Positions 56,214 through 64,000 of a stretch of DNA of 64,000 nt are shown here, one piece after another. Positions within the stretch are counted from its first letter, which is position 1, and each line of letters starts with the position of its first letter. Both the position numbers and the translations under genes were made by a program. The notes under the pieces were generated by a model. That model worked only from the letters and a program-made list of their open reading frames with translations, ran no database searches and was not told where the DNA came from. The stretch is from Bartonella vinsonii subsp. arupensis OK-94-513 (GTDB lineage: Bacteria > Pseudomonadota > Alphaproteobacteria > Rhizobiales > Rhizobiaceae), in assembly GCF_000278235.1 (NCBI RefSeq), contig NZ_JH725037.1, forward strand, positions 488,487-552,486, read 5' to 3'.

Positions 56214-58649
56214 ATGCACCAAAGTTCTTCTCCTTATGATTCATTAAAAGCACAAAAATCTTACAGTTCACGGCTCATTGAAATGTTTTTGCGCCAGATT
56301 GGTGTTTTTATTGGGCTTGGGCTTTTGGGCTTCCTTATTTTTTGTGTTTTTGCTTTGGCAACTTGGAATGCTGCAGATCCATCATTAACCCATGCAAGTA
56401 CAAATAAAGTTACAAATTTTATGGGGTGGCCAGGTGCAATTTTTTCAGACTTTGTTATGCAATTTTTTGGTTTAGCAAGTCTTGGCGTTTTGTTACCACC
56501 ATTATTTTGGTCGTTTCTTTTGTTGGCACAAAAGGATATCCATCATTTGATTTTTCGCCTTTTTTTGTGGGTGATATCAACAATTTGTTTTTTAATTTCT
56601 TTTGCCCTTATGACACCTGTTGCTTCTTTTACGTATTGGCCGTTGCCGATGGGGTTGGGAGGCGTTTTGGGGGATAAAATTTTAAGTGCTGTTTATTCAC
56701 TTTTTCCTGTCTTTTTTTCTCCATTTCAGAATGTACTCTTGGGAATGGCTCTTATCCTTTTAGGTTTTTTAATAGCTGCTTTTGCGGGAAATGTAGTATG
56801 GAGACGGCGTATAGATAAAAGGAAAATAAAAAAGGTCCAAAAGAAGGAAGCCGTTGATCCTCTCTTCGATATGACAGAAGATGCAGAAGATACGGAACAT
56901 GTTGAAGAGAGGGGACGATACAGTTTTTTTGCTACAACTTTGGGAGCCATTTTACATCTTTTTTATTTTTTACAAGCGCGTTTTTTTTGTTTCTTCTCTA
57001 TTAAGCGCTCTCAGAAACAAGGAAAGTCGTTTGATCGGATTGAACCAATTTTCGTGGATGAAAAACCAAAACGTCAGGGAAATCAAGAGAAGGGTCCTCC
57101 CGTTAAAAACCGTGTTTCTAAGTCTATAACGGCTTCTTCAAACGGTAGTTTTCTTCTTCCACTTTTGGAGTATCTTTCAGTTTCTCCGCCAGCTGCAAGG
57201 GATGCAAAACTTTCACCTGCTGCTTTAAAAGCTAATTCTCATGAACTTGAAGGTGTTTTATTAGATTTTGGGGTTAAGGGAAAAATTATTGATGCACGCC
57301 CTGGACCGGTGGTGACCTTGTATGAATTTGAACCCGCTGCTGGTATTAAATCTTCTCGTATTATTGGGCTATCAGATGATATTGCACGATCTATGCGTGC
57401 GATTTCAGCACGTGTGGCTGTGGTTCCAGGGCGCAATGTGATTGGAATAGAATTGCCCAATGCAAAACGTGAGATGGTTTATTTGCGGGATATGTTGCAA
57501 GCGCGAGAATTTGTGGAAAGCAAAGCAAAATTAGGGCTTGCTTTGGGTAAGACAATTGGTGGGGAAACGGTGATTGCGGATTTAGCAAAAATGCCGCATC
57601 TTTTGGTGGCAGGTACGACAGGCTCGGGGAAATCTGTTGCCATTAATACCATGATTTTGTCCTTGCTTTATCGGATGACACCTGAACAATGTCGTCTCAT
57701 TATGGTAGATCCAAAAATGCTTGAACTTTCCGTTTATGATGGCATTCCCCATTTGTTAACACCCGTGGTAACGGATCCTAAAAAAGCTGTCATTGCACTG
57801 AAATGGGCTGTGCGTGAAATGGAAGAGCGCTACAGCAAAATGTCAAAAGTGGGTGTCCGCAATATTGATGGCTTTAATGCGCGTCTTAGGGAAGCAGAAG
57901 GGCAGGGTGAGACAATGACGCGCACAATTCAAGTGGGGTTTGATCATGAAACCGGTGAGCCCCTTTATGAGACCGAAACACTTGATTTTAGCCCTATGCC
58001 TTATATCGTTGTCATTATTGATGAAATGGCCGATTTGATGATGGTTGCTGGTAAAGACATTGAAGGTGCCGTGCAACGCCTTGCACAAATGGCACGTGCT
58101 GCTGGTATCCATGTGATTATGGCAACCCAGCGCCCTTCAGTGGATGTCATTACTGGAACCATTAAAGCCAATTTCCCTACACGCATCTCTTTTTCTGTCA
58201 GTTCAAAAATTGATAGCCGGACAATTCTTGGCGAACAGGGGGCTGAGCAATTGTTAGGGCAAGGAGATATGCTCTTCATGATGGGAGGAGGGCGTATCCA
58301 GCGGGTTCATGGGCCTTTTGTGGCCGATGATGAAGTGGAGCAGGTGGTAGCCCATCTCAAAGCACAAGCGCGGCCTGATTATTTGGAAACCATTACAGAA
58401 GAGATTGCAGAAAATGGCGCGGATGCTTCTTTGACTTCTCCAGCAGCAGATGATCCCTATAGCCAAGCTGTTGCTATTGTTCTTCGTGATCGTAAGGCTT
58501 CAACTTCTTATATTCAACGCCGTTTGGGTATCGGTTATAACCGTGCTGCTACATTAATTGAGCGGATGGAAGAAGAAGGCATCATTAGTGCTGCAAATCA
58601 TGCGGGGAAACGAGAAGTTTTGATCCCTTCTGAAGAAGAACGCTTTTGA
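56214..58649 (+). CDS. ftsK: DNA translocase FtsK
   Basis: Pumps DNA at the division septum and activates XerCD at dif. The 811-residue protein has four or five N-terminal membrane helices (about 25-200), a basic linker (200-310), the RecA-like motor with Walker A LVAGTTGSGKSVAINTMIL near residue 465 and Walker B YIVVIIDEMADLMM near 600, and a C-terminal gamma winged helix (STSYIQRRLGIGYNRAATLIERMEE cut across about 765-790) that reads KOPS. Divergent from the monooxygenase gene; xerC lies at 31.7 kb. Confidence 0.97.
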   Translation: MHQSSSPYDSLKAQKSYSSRLIEMFLRQIGVFIGLGLLGFLIFCVFALATWNAADPSLTHASTNKVTNFMGWPGAIFSDFVMQFFGLASLGVLLPPLFWSFLLLAQKDIHHLIFRLFLWVISTICFLISFALMTPVASFTYWPLPMGLGGVLGDKILSAVYSLFPVFFSPFQNVLLGMALILLGFLIAAFAGNVVWRRRIDKRKIKKVQKKEAVDPLFDMTEDAEDTEHVEERGRYSFFATTLGAILHLFYFLQARFFCFFSIKRSQKQGKSFDRIEPIFVDEKPKRQGNQEKGPPVKNRVSKSITASSNGSFLLPLLEYLSVSPPAARDAKLSPAALKANSHELEGVLLDFGVKGKIIDARPGPVVTLYEFEPAAGIKSSRIIGLSDDIARSMRAISARVAVVPGRNVIGIELPNAKREMVYLRDMLQAREFVESKAKLGLALGKTIGGETVIADLAKMPHLLVAGTTGSGKSVAINTMILSLLYRMTPEQCRLIMVDPKMLELSVYDGIPHLLTPVVTDPKKAVIALKWAVREMEERYSKMSKVGVRNIDGFNARLREAEGQGETMTRTIQVGFDHETGEPLYETETLDFSPMPYIVVIIDEMADLMMVAGKDIEGAVQRLAQMARAAGIHVIMATQRPSVDVITGTIKANFPTRISFSVSSKIDSRTILGEQGAEQLLGQGDMLFMMGGGRIQRVHGPFVADDEVEQVVAHLKAQARPDYLETITEEIAENGADASLTSPAADDPYSQAVAIVLRDRKASTSYIQRRLGIGYNRAATLIERMEEEGIISAANHAGKREVLIPSEEERF

Positions 58650-58758
58650 AATAAAAATCTTTTGATAGTCTTTGAAAACAATATCTTTACCTTTTAAAGA
58701 AGGATATTCTTTTTATCATTATTATGAGATAAATGAATATTCTTTGGGAGCATTTTCT

Positions 58759-59382
58759 ATGAAAACGTCTTTTTCACCACAAAAAAGAGTCATTGGGTTT
58801 GTGGGAATTCTTGTCTTTTGGTGCTTAACTTTTCCTGCTTTTTCGCAATCATTTAATAAAATGGCATCCAGTAAAATAGCAAGGGCACAAAATATAGCTA
58901 ATCACTTTGCCGCAATTAAAACAATGACAGGTGATTTTATTCAGTTTAGTCCAAAGGGGAAAATGTCTCAGGGAACATTTTATTTAGAGCGTCCAGGGAA
59001 AATTCGTTTTATTTACAAAAAAATACCCTTACAGATCATTGCAGATGGCCAATTCGTAGGAGTTAACAATCGGGCTCTGAATACTTGGAATTTTTCACAA
59101 CTTTTTCAAACACCGATGAAATTTTTATTAGATAATAAAATTGATATATCCTCAGGGCGTTTATTAGCATTTCGTGAAGATCCAGGGGCCGTGACAATTG
59201 TTCTGCGTGATAAAACTATTGGGGCTGGGCAAATAAGAATGGTTTTTGATTCTAAAAACTATGATTTACGCCAATGGACAATTGTTGATCAACAGAATTT
59301 GGAAACCACTGTTCAAATCATGAATGTAAGGACAGGTGTTCGGTTTGCTGATGGGATGTTCACACTTCCCGCTAAGAAATAA
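58759..59382 (+). CDS. lolA: outer-membrane lipoprotein carrier protein LolA
   Basis: Periplasmic chaperone carrying lipoproteins from LolCDE to the outer membrane. From ATG 58759 (GGGAG ten bases upstream) it has 207 residues: a signal peptide (RVIGFVGILVFWCLTFPAFS), then MTGDFIQFSPKGKMSQGTFYL and RPGKIRFIYKK, typical LolA blocks, and a C-terminal beta sheet ending GVRFADGMFTLPAKK. The open frame reaches back to 58672 without similarity. Confidence 0.94.
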   Translation: MKTSFSPQKRVIGFVGILVFWCLTFPAFSQSFNKMASSKIARAQNIANHFAAIKTMTGDFIQFSPKGKMSQGTFYLERPGKIRFIYKKIPLQIIADGQFVGVNNRALNTWNFSQLFQTPMKFLLDNKIDISSGRLLAFREDPGAVTIVLRDKTIGAGQIRMVFDSKNYDLRQWTIVDQQNLETTVQIMNVRTGVRFADGMFTLPAKK

Positions 59383-59413
59383 TGCGCTACCTACAACATT
59401 GGAATTGAAACAG

Positions 59414-60223
59414 ATGTTCTTTCGTCTTGCTACTTGGAATATTAATTCTATTCGTTTACGTCTTGCACAGATTTTTCACTATTTAGATCTATTTCCCGCA
59501 GATATTTTATGTCTTCAAGAAACAAAATGTCCAGATACTCTCTTTCCACGGGAGGCTTTTGAAGCAGCTGGTTATCAGCACATCGCATTGAGTGGACAAA
59601 AGTCTTATAACGGTGTGGCAATTGTTTCACGATTGCCTTTTAAGAGCGTTGAAAAACGTTTCTTTTGTCAAAAACAAGATTGTCGTTACATTTCGGTGAT
59701 TGTTGAAGTTTATGGAAGAGACATACAAATTCACAATTTTTATGTTCCTGCTGGGGGGGATGTGCCTGACGCACAGGTGAATGAAAAATTCCGTCATAAA
59801 CTTGATTTTTTAGAAGAAATGTCTTCCATTCGGGCGGATCAGGGAAATGGTTTTTCTTCTCTTTTGGTGGGGGATTTGAATATTGCTCCTTTGCCAGAAG
59901 ATGTTTGGTCTCATAAGCAATTATTGAAGGTTGTAAGCCATACACCCATTGAGACTGAGCGTTTACAAGCTTTATGTTGCCAAGGAGGGTGGGTTGATCT
60001 AATGCGGTTGCATATTCCCGTTCCTACAAAGCTTTACACATGGTGGAGTTATCGTGCACGCGATTGGGCGCTTGCTGATCGTGGGCGGCGGCTTGATCAT
60101 ATTTGGTCTTCTCTAGATCTTGCGCCTTTTGTTATGGATCTTGCAATTTTTCGTAGCTCACGGGGGTGGGATCAACCCTCAGATCACGTTCCTGTACAAA
60201 CTATATTTGATTTTTCACAATAA
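59414..60223 (+). CDS. xthA: exodeoxyribonuclease III
   Basis: A cytoplasmic AP endonuclease and 3'-5' exonuclease in base-excision repair. The 269-residue protein shows the EEP nuclease sites: RLATWNINSIRLRL at the N-terminus, ILCLQETKCPD with the metal Glu, LLVGDLNIAPLPEDVW (Asp-Asn pair) and the ending WDQPSDHVPV with the catalytic Asp-His. I chose ATG 59414, where the domain starts; its ribosome site is weak. The lolA-xthA order is normal for the group. Confidence 0.95.
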   Translation: MFFRLATWNINSIRLRLAQIFHYLDLFPADILCLQETKCPDTLFPREAFEAAGYQHIALSGQKSYNGVAIVSRLPFKSVEKRFFCQKQDCRYISVIVEVYGRDIQIHNFYVPAGGDVPDAQVNEKFRHKLDFLEEMSSIRADQGNGFSSLLVGDLNIAPLPEDVWSHKQLLKVVSHTPIETERLQALCCQGGWVDLMRLHIPVPTKLYTWWSYRARDWALADRGRRLDHIWSSLDLAPFVMDLAIFRSSRGWDQPSDHVPVQTIFDFSQ

Positions 60224-60289
60224 GTTTGAAATAAGAACATAGTAAATGAAGTATTAATGGATTGATTCTGAAAACATATGGGAGAATGG

Positions 60290-61786
60290 ATGCAGATCAA
60301 AAGTCTAGAGTGGGTTACTTCTAACAGATTGCTTTGTAGTGTTTTGTTGTGTTTTTTTATCTTATCAGGATGTATGGTTGGTCCTAATTACAAGAAAACA
60401 TTTTTTCGTGTTCCAACAAGTTGGGGAGAGCAAACTGCACAGACTGCAGGACGTCCGGTTGTGCTTGCTGGATGGTGGCGGCGTTTGAATGATCCTGTTT
60501 TGAATACGTTAGTGGATATTGCAATTTCTGGAAATAATAATGTGGCTATTGCTAAAGCACGAATTCGCGAGGCGCGTGCGAGTTTAGGGCAAGCTAGGGG
60601 AGCTCTTTTGCCGAATATAACAGGTTCAGTTACAACAGATCGTTCTGGTTATCTGGTATCACCTAGTATTATGAACAAATATATAAATCACTCTAGTAGT
60701 GTTTTTGATGCGAGTTGGGAGCTTGATTTTTTTGGTGGACATAAAAGAGCGATGGAGGCCGCGCGTTATGGCTTTGAAGCCGCTATAGAAGATATGCGTG
60801 CTACCATGGTGACATTACTGGGAGATGTCGCAACAAATTATGTTCAAATGCGTGGTTGGCAGCAAAAGTTGCTCATTGTGCGGCAAATTGCTGTATCACA
60901 ACGTAAAACATATGAATTGATGTGTGCCAAATTGAAGGCTGGTGATGTTTCAGAACTCGATGTTTCCAATGCGCAAGCGCAAATGGCTAATACAGAAGCC
61001 GATATAGCACAGATGGAAGCAAATGTGGCAATGAGTATTCATCGTCTTTCTGTCTTGACGGGTCATTTTCCTATGGCTTTGAAGGATCTTCTGCAAAAAA
61101 ATGCAAAACAAGCAAAAATTCCGCAACCAAAATGGCCAATACCAGCAGGAATTCCGGCCGATATTTTGTTAACACGTCCAGACTTACGGCGGGCAGAGCG
61201 TCAATATGCACAAGCAACAGCGCGGATTGGTCAACGTGAGGCAGAACGCTATCCGTCACTCACTTTAACGGGTAAGATTTCAACAACACCGGAGACAATT
61301 CATGAATTATGGAAGACGTCAACAATTTCTTGGTTGTTGGCATCCGGTCTTCGTTTTCCTTTTTTTAATGGGGGACAGATTGAGGATTCTATTGCGATAG
61401 CGCGGGCACAACGTGATCAAGCTTTTATTACTTATCGGGCTGCTGTGTTGGAAGCGTTAGAAGATGTGGAAAATGCGCTTGTGAGATTAACGAAAGAACA
61501 TCAACGTCTAGAGAAGCTTATTGTTGCAAATAAAGCTTCTTTGCATTCTTTAAAACTTTCTCGGAGCCTTTTTGAAAATGGAAATACCAGCTTCCTTGAA
61601 TTGTTAAATGCTAATCGCTCCTATTATTCTGCACAAATGGCTCTTAAAGATAGCCGTGTTTCTTTGGTTACTCAATATGTTGCGCTTATGAAAGCATTGG
61701 GTGGTGGTTGGGATGGCGTTGTGGATGTATATCGTCCAGAAGTTGTTGATGGTGCACCGCGTTCGCGTGCAAAGGTAGGGCAATGA
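60290..61786 (+). CDS. NodT-family outer-membrane efflux lipoprotein
   Basis: TolC-like outer-membrane channel of a tripartite pump. From ATG 60290 (GGGAG upstream) it has 498 residues: a lipoprotein signal with the lipobox LSGC (after VLLCFFILSG), the CMVGPNYKK start typical of NodT/OprM proteins, and two OEP repeats (about 60-260 and 290-470) with the SRSLFENGNTSFLELLNANR block. It overlaps the adaptor gene by four bases, so the pump is an operon. Confidence 0.95.
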   Translation: MQIKSLEWVTSNRLLCSVLLCFFILSGCMVGPNYKKTFFRVPTSWGEQTAQTAGRPVVLAGWWRRLNDPVLNTLVDIAISGNNNVAIAKARIREARASLGQARGALLPNITGSVTTDRSGYLVSPSIMNKYINHSSSVFDASWELDFFGGHKRAMEAARYGFEAAIEDMRATMVTLLGDVATNYVQMRGWQQKLLIVRQIAVSQRKTYELMCAKLKAGDVSELDVSNAQAQMANTEADIAQMEANVAMSIHRLSVLTGHFPMALKDLLQKNAKQAKIPQPKWPIPAGIPADILLTRPDLRRAERQYAQATARIGQREAERYPSLTLTGKISTTPETIHELWKTSTISWLLASGLRFPFFNGGQIEDSIAIARAQRDQAFITYRAAVLEALEDVENALVRLTKEHQRLEKLIVANKASLHSLKLSRSLFENGNTSFLELLNANRSYYSAQMALKDSRVSLVTQYVALMKALGGGWDGVVDVYRPEVVDGAPRSRAKVGQ

Positions 61787-63003
61787 AAAAAAGTTTATTC
61801 AAAAATTTTATTATAAAACGCAAAAAGCTTTCCTTATTTTTAACCGTTATATTTCTTATTGTTTTGTTATGGCTGCGTTCTGTTTTTTTTGGAACATCAA
61901 CACCAGCTTATATAACCGCGGTGATAAAACGTGGTGATATCGAGGAAAGTGTTTTGGCCTCTGGTCTTGTCCGCCCTTACCGGTTGGTTGCTGTTGGTGC
62001 ACGTGCGACAGGGCGGGTGGTGTCAATGCGTGTTTCCCCTGGTAGTGTTGTGAAGGAAGGGGATCTCTTGGCAGAAATTGATCCTATAGATCAAGAAAAT
62101 GATCTAAAGAGAAAGAAAGCAGCATTATCGCATTATGAGGCGAGTTTGATAGAACAAGAAGCTTATCTTTCTCTTGCACAGAAAAATTTAGAACGTCAGA
62201 AAAAAATGATTGAATCACACGCGATTTCACGCGCTAATCTCGATGATGCTGCAACACAAGTGAAAATACGCGAAGCGCAAATTGCACAACTTCGTCAGCA
62301 AATTGTACAAGCACAAATTGATGTGGATAGTGCAGAGGTTAATTTGGGTTATACGCGGGTAACTGCTCCTTCAGCGGGAACAGTTTTAGCAACGATTGTA
62401 GAAGAAGGGCAGAATGTCAATGCGGTTCAGTCGGCACCGACAATTGTGATTTTAGGTGATTTATCAAAGATGACTGTTAAAGCGCAAATTTCAGAAGCTG
62501 ATATTCTTAAAGTTCAAGCTGGACAACCTCTGTATTTTACAGTTTTCGGTAATTCGCAGCGTCGTTATGAGGGAACTTTAGAGAGGGTGGAGCCAGCTCC
62601 TGAATCCATTCGTGCGGATGTGAGTATTAATCCTGGCGTCATGGATTCTAGTGCTCTATCATCATCGGCTATTTATTATAATGGGATTGTTCATGTTGAT
62701 AATAAAGACAATTTTCTGCGGACTTATATGACTGCGCAAATTCATATTATCTTAGGTCGTGCTCAAAATGTTTTGTTGGTTCCAAGTGATGCTTTACGGG
62801 ACGAAACACAAGACCGTAAAGCATGGGTTTCTGTTTTGGAAGGGCGAAACAAAGTAGTTACCAAACAGGTGACGATTGGACTTAATAATAAAGTTGTAGC
62901 AGAGGTTGTTGCAGGGCTAAAAGAGGGTGATGTGGTTATCACGGGTGTGCGTGATGGTGTGATGCCAGATGTTCCTGATGTACACAGCAAAGATGAAAGC
63001 TAA
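61783..63003 (+). CDS. macA: MacA-like periplasmic adaptor protein
   Basis: Membrane-fusion protein linking the ABC transporter to the outer-membrane channel. The 406-residue protein has one N-terminal membrane helix (SLFLTVIFLIVLLWLRSVFF), the lipoyl half-motifs GSVVKEGDLLAEIDP and VTAPSAGTVLA, an alpha-helical hairpin between them (about 105-185) and a beta-barrel region. It overlaps the channel gene by four bases and precedes macB by three. The substrate may be a macrolide, a peptide or a lipid; the sequence does not tell. Confidence 0.94.
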   Translation: MKKSLFKNFIIKRKKLSLFLTVIFLIVLLWLRSVFFGTSTPAYITAVIKRGDIEESVLASGLVRPYRLVAVGARATGRVVSMRVSPGSVVKEGDLLAEIDPIDQENDLKRKKAALSHYEASLIEQEAYLSLAQKNLERQKKMIESHAISRANLDDAATQVKIREAQIAQLRQQIVQAQIDVDSAEVNLGYTRVTAPSAGTVLATIVEEGQNVNAVQSAPTIVILGDLSKMTVKAQISEADILKVQAGQPLYFTVFGNSQRRYEGTLERVEPAPESIRADVSINPGVMDSSALSSSAIYYNGIVHVDNKDNFLRTYMTAQIHIILGRAQNVLLVPSDALRDETQDRKAWVSVLEGRNKVVTKQVTIGLNNKVVAEVVAGLKEGDVVITGVRDGVMPDVPDVHSKDES

Positions 63004-63006
63004 AGC

Positions 63007-64000
63007 ATGAAAGCAGACAAAGCAGATGCTGTCCTCGTTTTGGAAAATATTGTGCGCAAATTTCCCGCAGGGGAAACATTCGTCACTGTTTTGAAGGGCA
63101 TTAATCTCACGATTAAACGCGGTGAAATGGTAGCGATTGTGGGAGCTTCCGGTTCAGGAAAATCCACATTGATGAATATTCTAGGCTGCCTTGATCGACC
63201 AAGTTCTGGGCGTTACTGGATTTCTGGGAAAGAAACAGCCTCCCTTTCTCCCGATGAATTATCGGCTTTGCGGCGCAATCATTTTGGATTTATTTTCCAG
63301 CGTTATCATTTGTTGAATGAATTGACAGCTTTGGGCAATGTTGAAATTCCAGCTATTTATGCAGGTTGCCCTGTGGCAACAAGAAAAAAACGTGCACAAG
63401 ACCTTTTAACACGCTTAAATATGGGTGATCGGATAAATCATCGTCCAAATCAGCTTTCGGGCGGTCAGCAACAACGGGTTTCTATTGCGCGTGCTCTCAT
63501 GAATAATGCAGAGGTTATTCTTGCCGATGAACCAACGGGTGCATTAGATAAACAAAGTGGCCAAGAAGTGTTGCGTATTTTGGATGAGCTTCATCAAGAA
63601 GGACGCACCATTATTATTGTAACCCATGATATGCAGGTGGCTGAAAGAGCAGATCGTATCATCGAAATCAGTGATGGGGAAATTATTGCTGATCATATGA
63701 CAAAGGATGCAAAAACAAAAGCAGTAGATGCAAAAACAAAAATCGATGAGCAATATGGAGAAACAAATCTCAAAGATAAACAACAGCTAGGTTTTTTTCG
63801 TTCTTTTTTCGAGCGTTTCCGTGAGGCATTTGTCATGGCTTTGTTAGCTATGAATTCCCATAGGATGCGGACTTTTTTAACAATGCTTGGGGTGATTATT
63901 GGTATTGGTGCCATTATTGCAATGGTGGCTTTAGGAAATGGGACACGAGAGAAAATCCTAGAAAATTTTAAAAGTTTAGGGTCTAATACATTAACAATTT
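63007..64000 (+). CDS. macB: MacB-like ABC transporter, ATPase-permease (3' end outside window)
   Basis: The first 331 residues are visible and open at the window edge. The ABC domain has Walker A VGASGSGKSTLMNILG near residue 45, signature LSGGQQQRVSIARAL near 150, Walker B VILADEPTGALD near 170 and the switch His in IIIVTHDMQVAE. A charged linker (about 225-270) with a seven-residue repeat (DAKTKAV/DAKTKID) follows, then the first membrane helix (FLTMLGVIIGIGAIIAMVAL), as in MacB. With the adaptor and NodT channel it forms a complete pump. Confidence 0.96.
   Translation, partial: MKADKADAVLVLENIVRKFPAGETFVTVLKGINLTIKRGEMVAIVGASGSGKSTLMNILGCLDRPSSGRYWISGKETASLSPDELSALRRNHFGFIFQRYHLLNELTALGNVEIPAIYAGCPVATRKKRAQDLLTRLNMGDRINHRPNQLSGGQQQRVSIARALMNNAEVILADEPTGALDKQSGQEVLRILDELHQEGRTIIIVTHDMQVAERADRIIEISDGEIIADHMTKDAKTKAVDAKTKIDEQYGETNLKDKQQLGFFRSFFERFREAFVMALLAMNSHRMRTFLTMLGVIIGIGAIIAMVALGNGTREKILENFKSLGSNTLTI

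Overview
The window is AT-rich and looks like a chromosome segment of Bartonella (Alphaproteobacteria, Hyphomicrobiales), probably one of the species that carry the Trw type IV secretion system. The backbone genes and their order are those of Brucella and Agrobacterium relatives: tsaD/mitofilin/hemY, ffh-chorismate mutase-rpsP, htpX-rsmB-heparinase-purH, cobS-cobT/J-protein/bolA, rimM-trmD-rplS, sdhCDAB and ubiH-like/ftsK/lolA/xthA. Two traits point to Bartonella: a chromosomal trw cluster with tandem trwL copies but no coupling protein or relaxase, and no hemC or hemD beside tsaD. The species cannot be fixed from this sequence.

Layout. 0-8.8 kb: end of a TIGR02302-type gene, a methyltransferase, a response regulator with a degenerate receiver, an EVE protein, tsaD, mitofilin-like and HemY-like membrane proteins, and a glutamine amidotransferase-like protein. 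8.8-15.7 kb: a DUF2125 gene broken by a frameshift in a run of nine T, facing a giant NAD-glutamate dehydrogenase, with a decayed tandem duplication across their shared 3' ends; then a beta carbonic anhydrase. 15.8-36 kb: a structured ffh leader, ffh, chorismate mutase and rpsP, then about 15 kb of housekeeping genes that separate rpsP from rimM-trmD-rplS. A decayed copy of the trmD 5' end lies just before trmD. 36-39.8 kb: the sdhCDAB operon behind a promoter with a perfect palindrome over its -35.

41.0-53.9 kb: the trw island, almost all on the minus strand and ending at a strong terminator. In transcription order it holds an unknown membrane protein, a VirB1/TrwN-like protein, an unknown 88-residue protein, five TrwL (VirB2) pilin genes, then trwM, K, J, I, H, G, F, E and D. 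trwJ, trwI and trwH each occur once. A small H-NS-family gene diverges from the start of the cluster, with an inverted repeat in the promoter gap. Together the genes would build an envelope-spanning pilus; in Bartonella the known role of Trw is host-specific adhesion to red blood cells, not DNA transfer.

54.5-64 kb: an FAD monooxygenase of the ubiquinone type, ftsK, lolA, xthA and a tripartite efflux operon (NodT-type outer-membrane factor, MacA-like adaptor, MacB-like ABC protein running off the right edge). No tRNA, rRNA, CRISPR array, prophage or insertion sequence was seen. Every call is by reading protein sequence and motifs; no database search was run.
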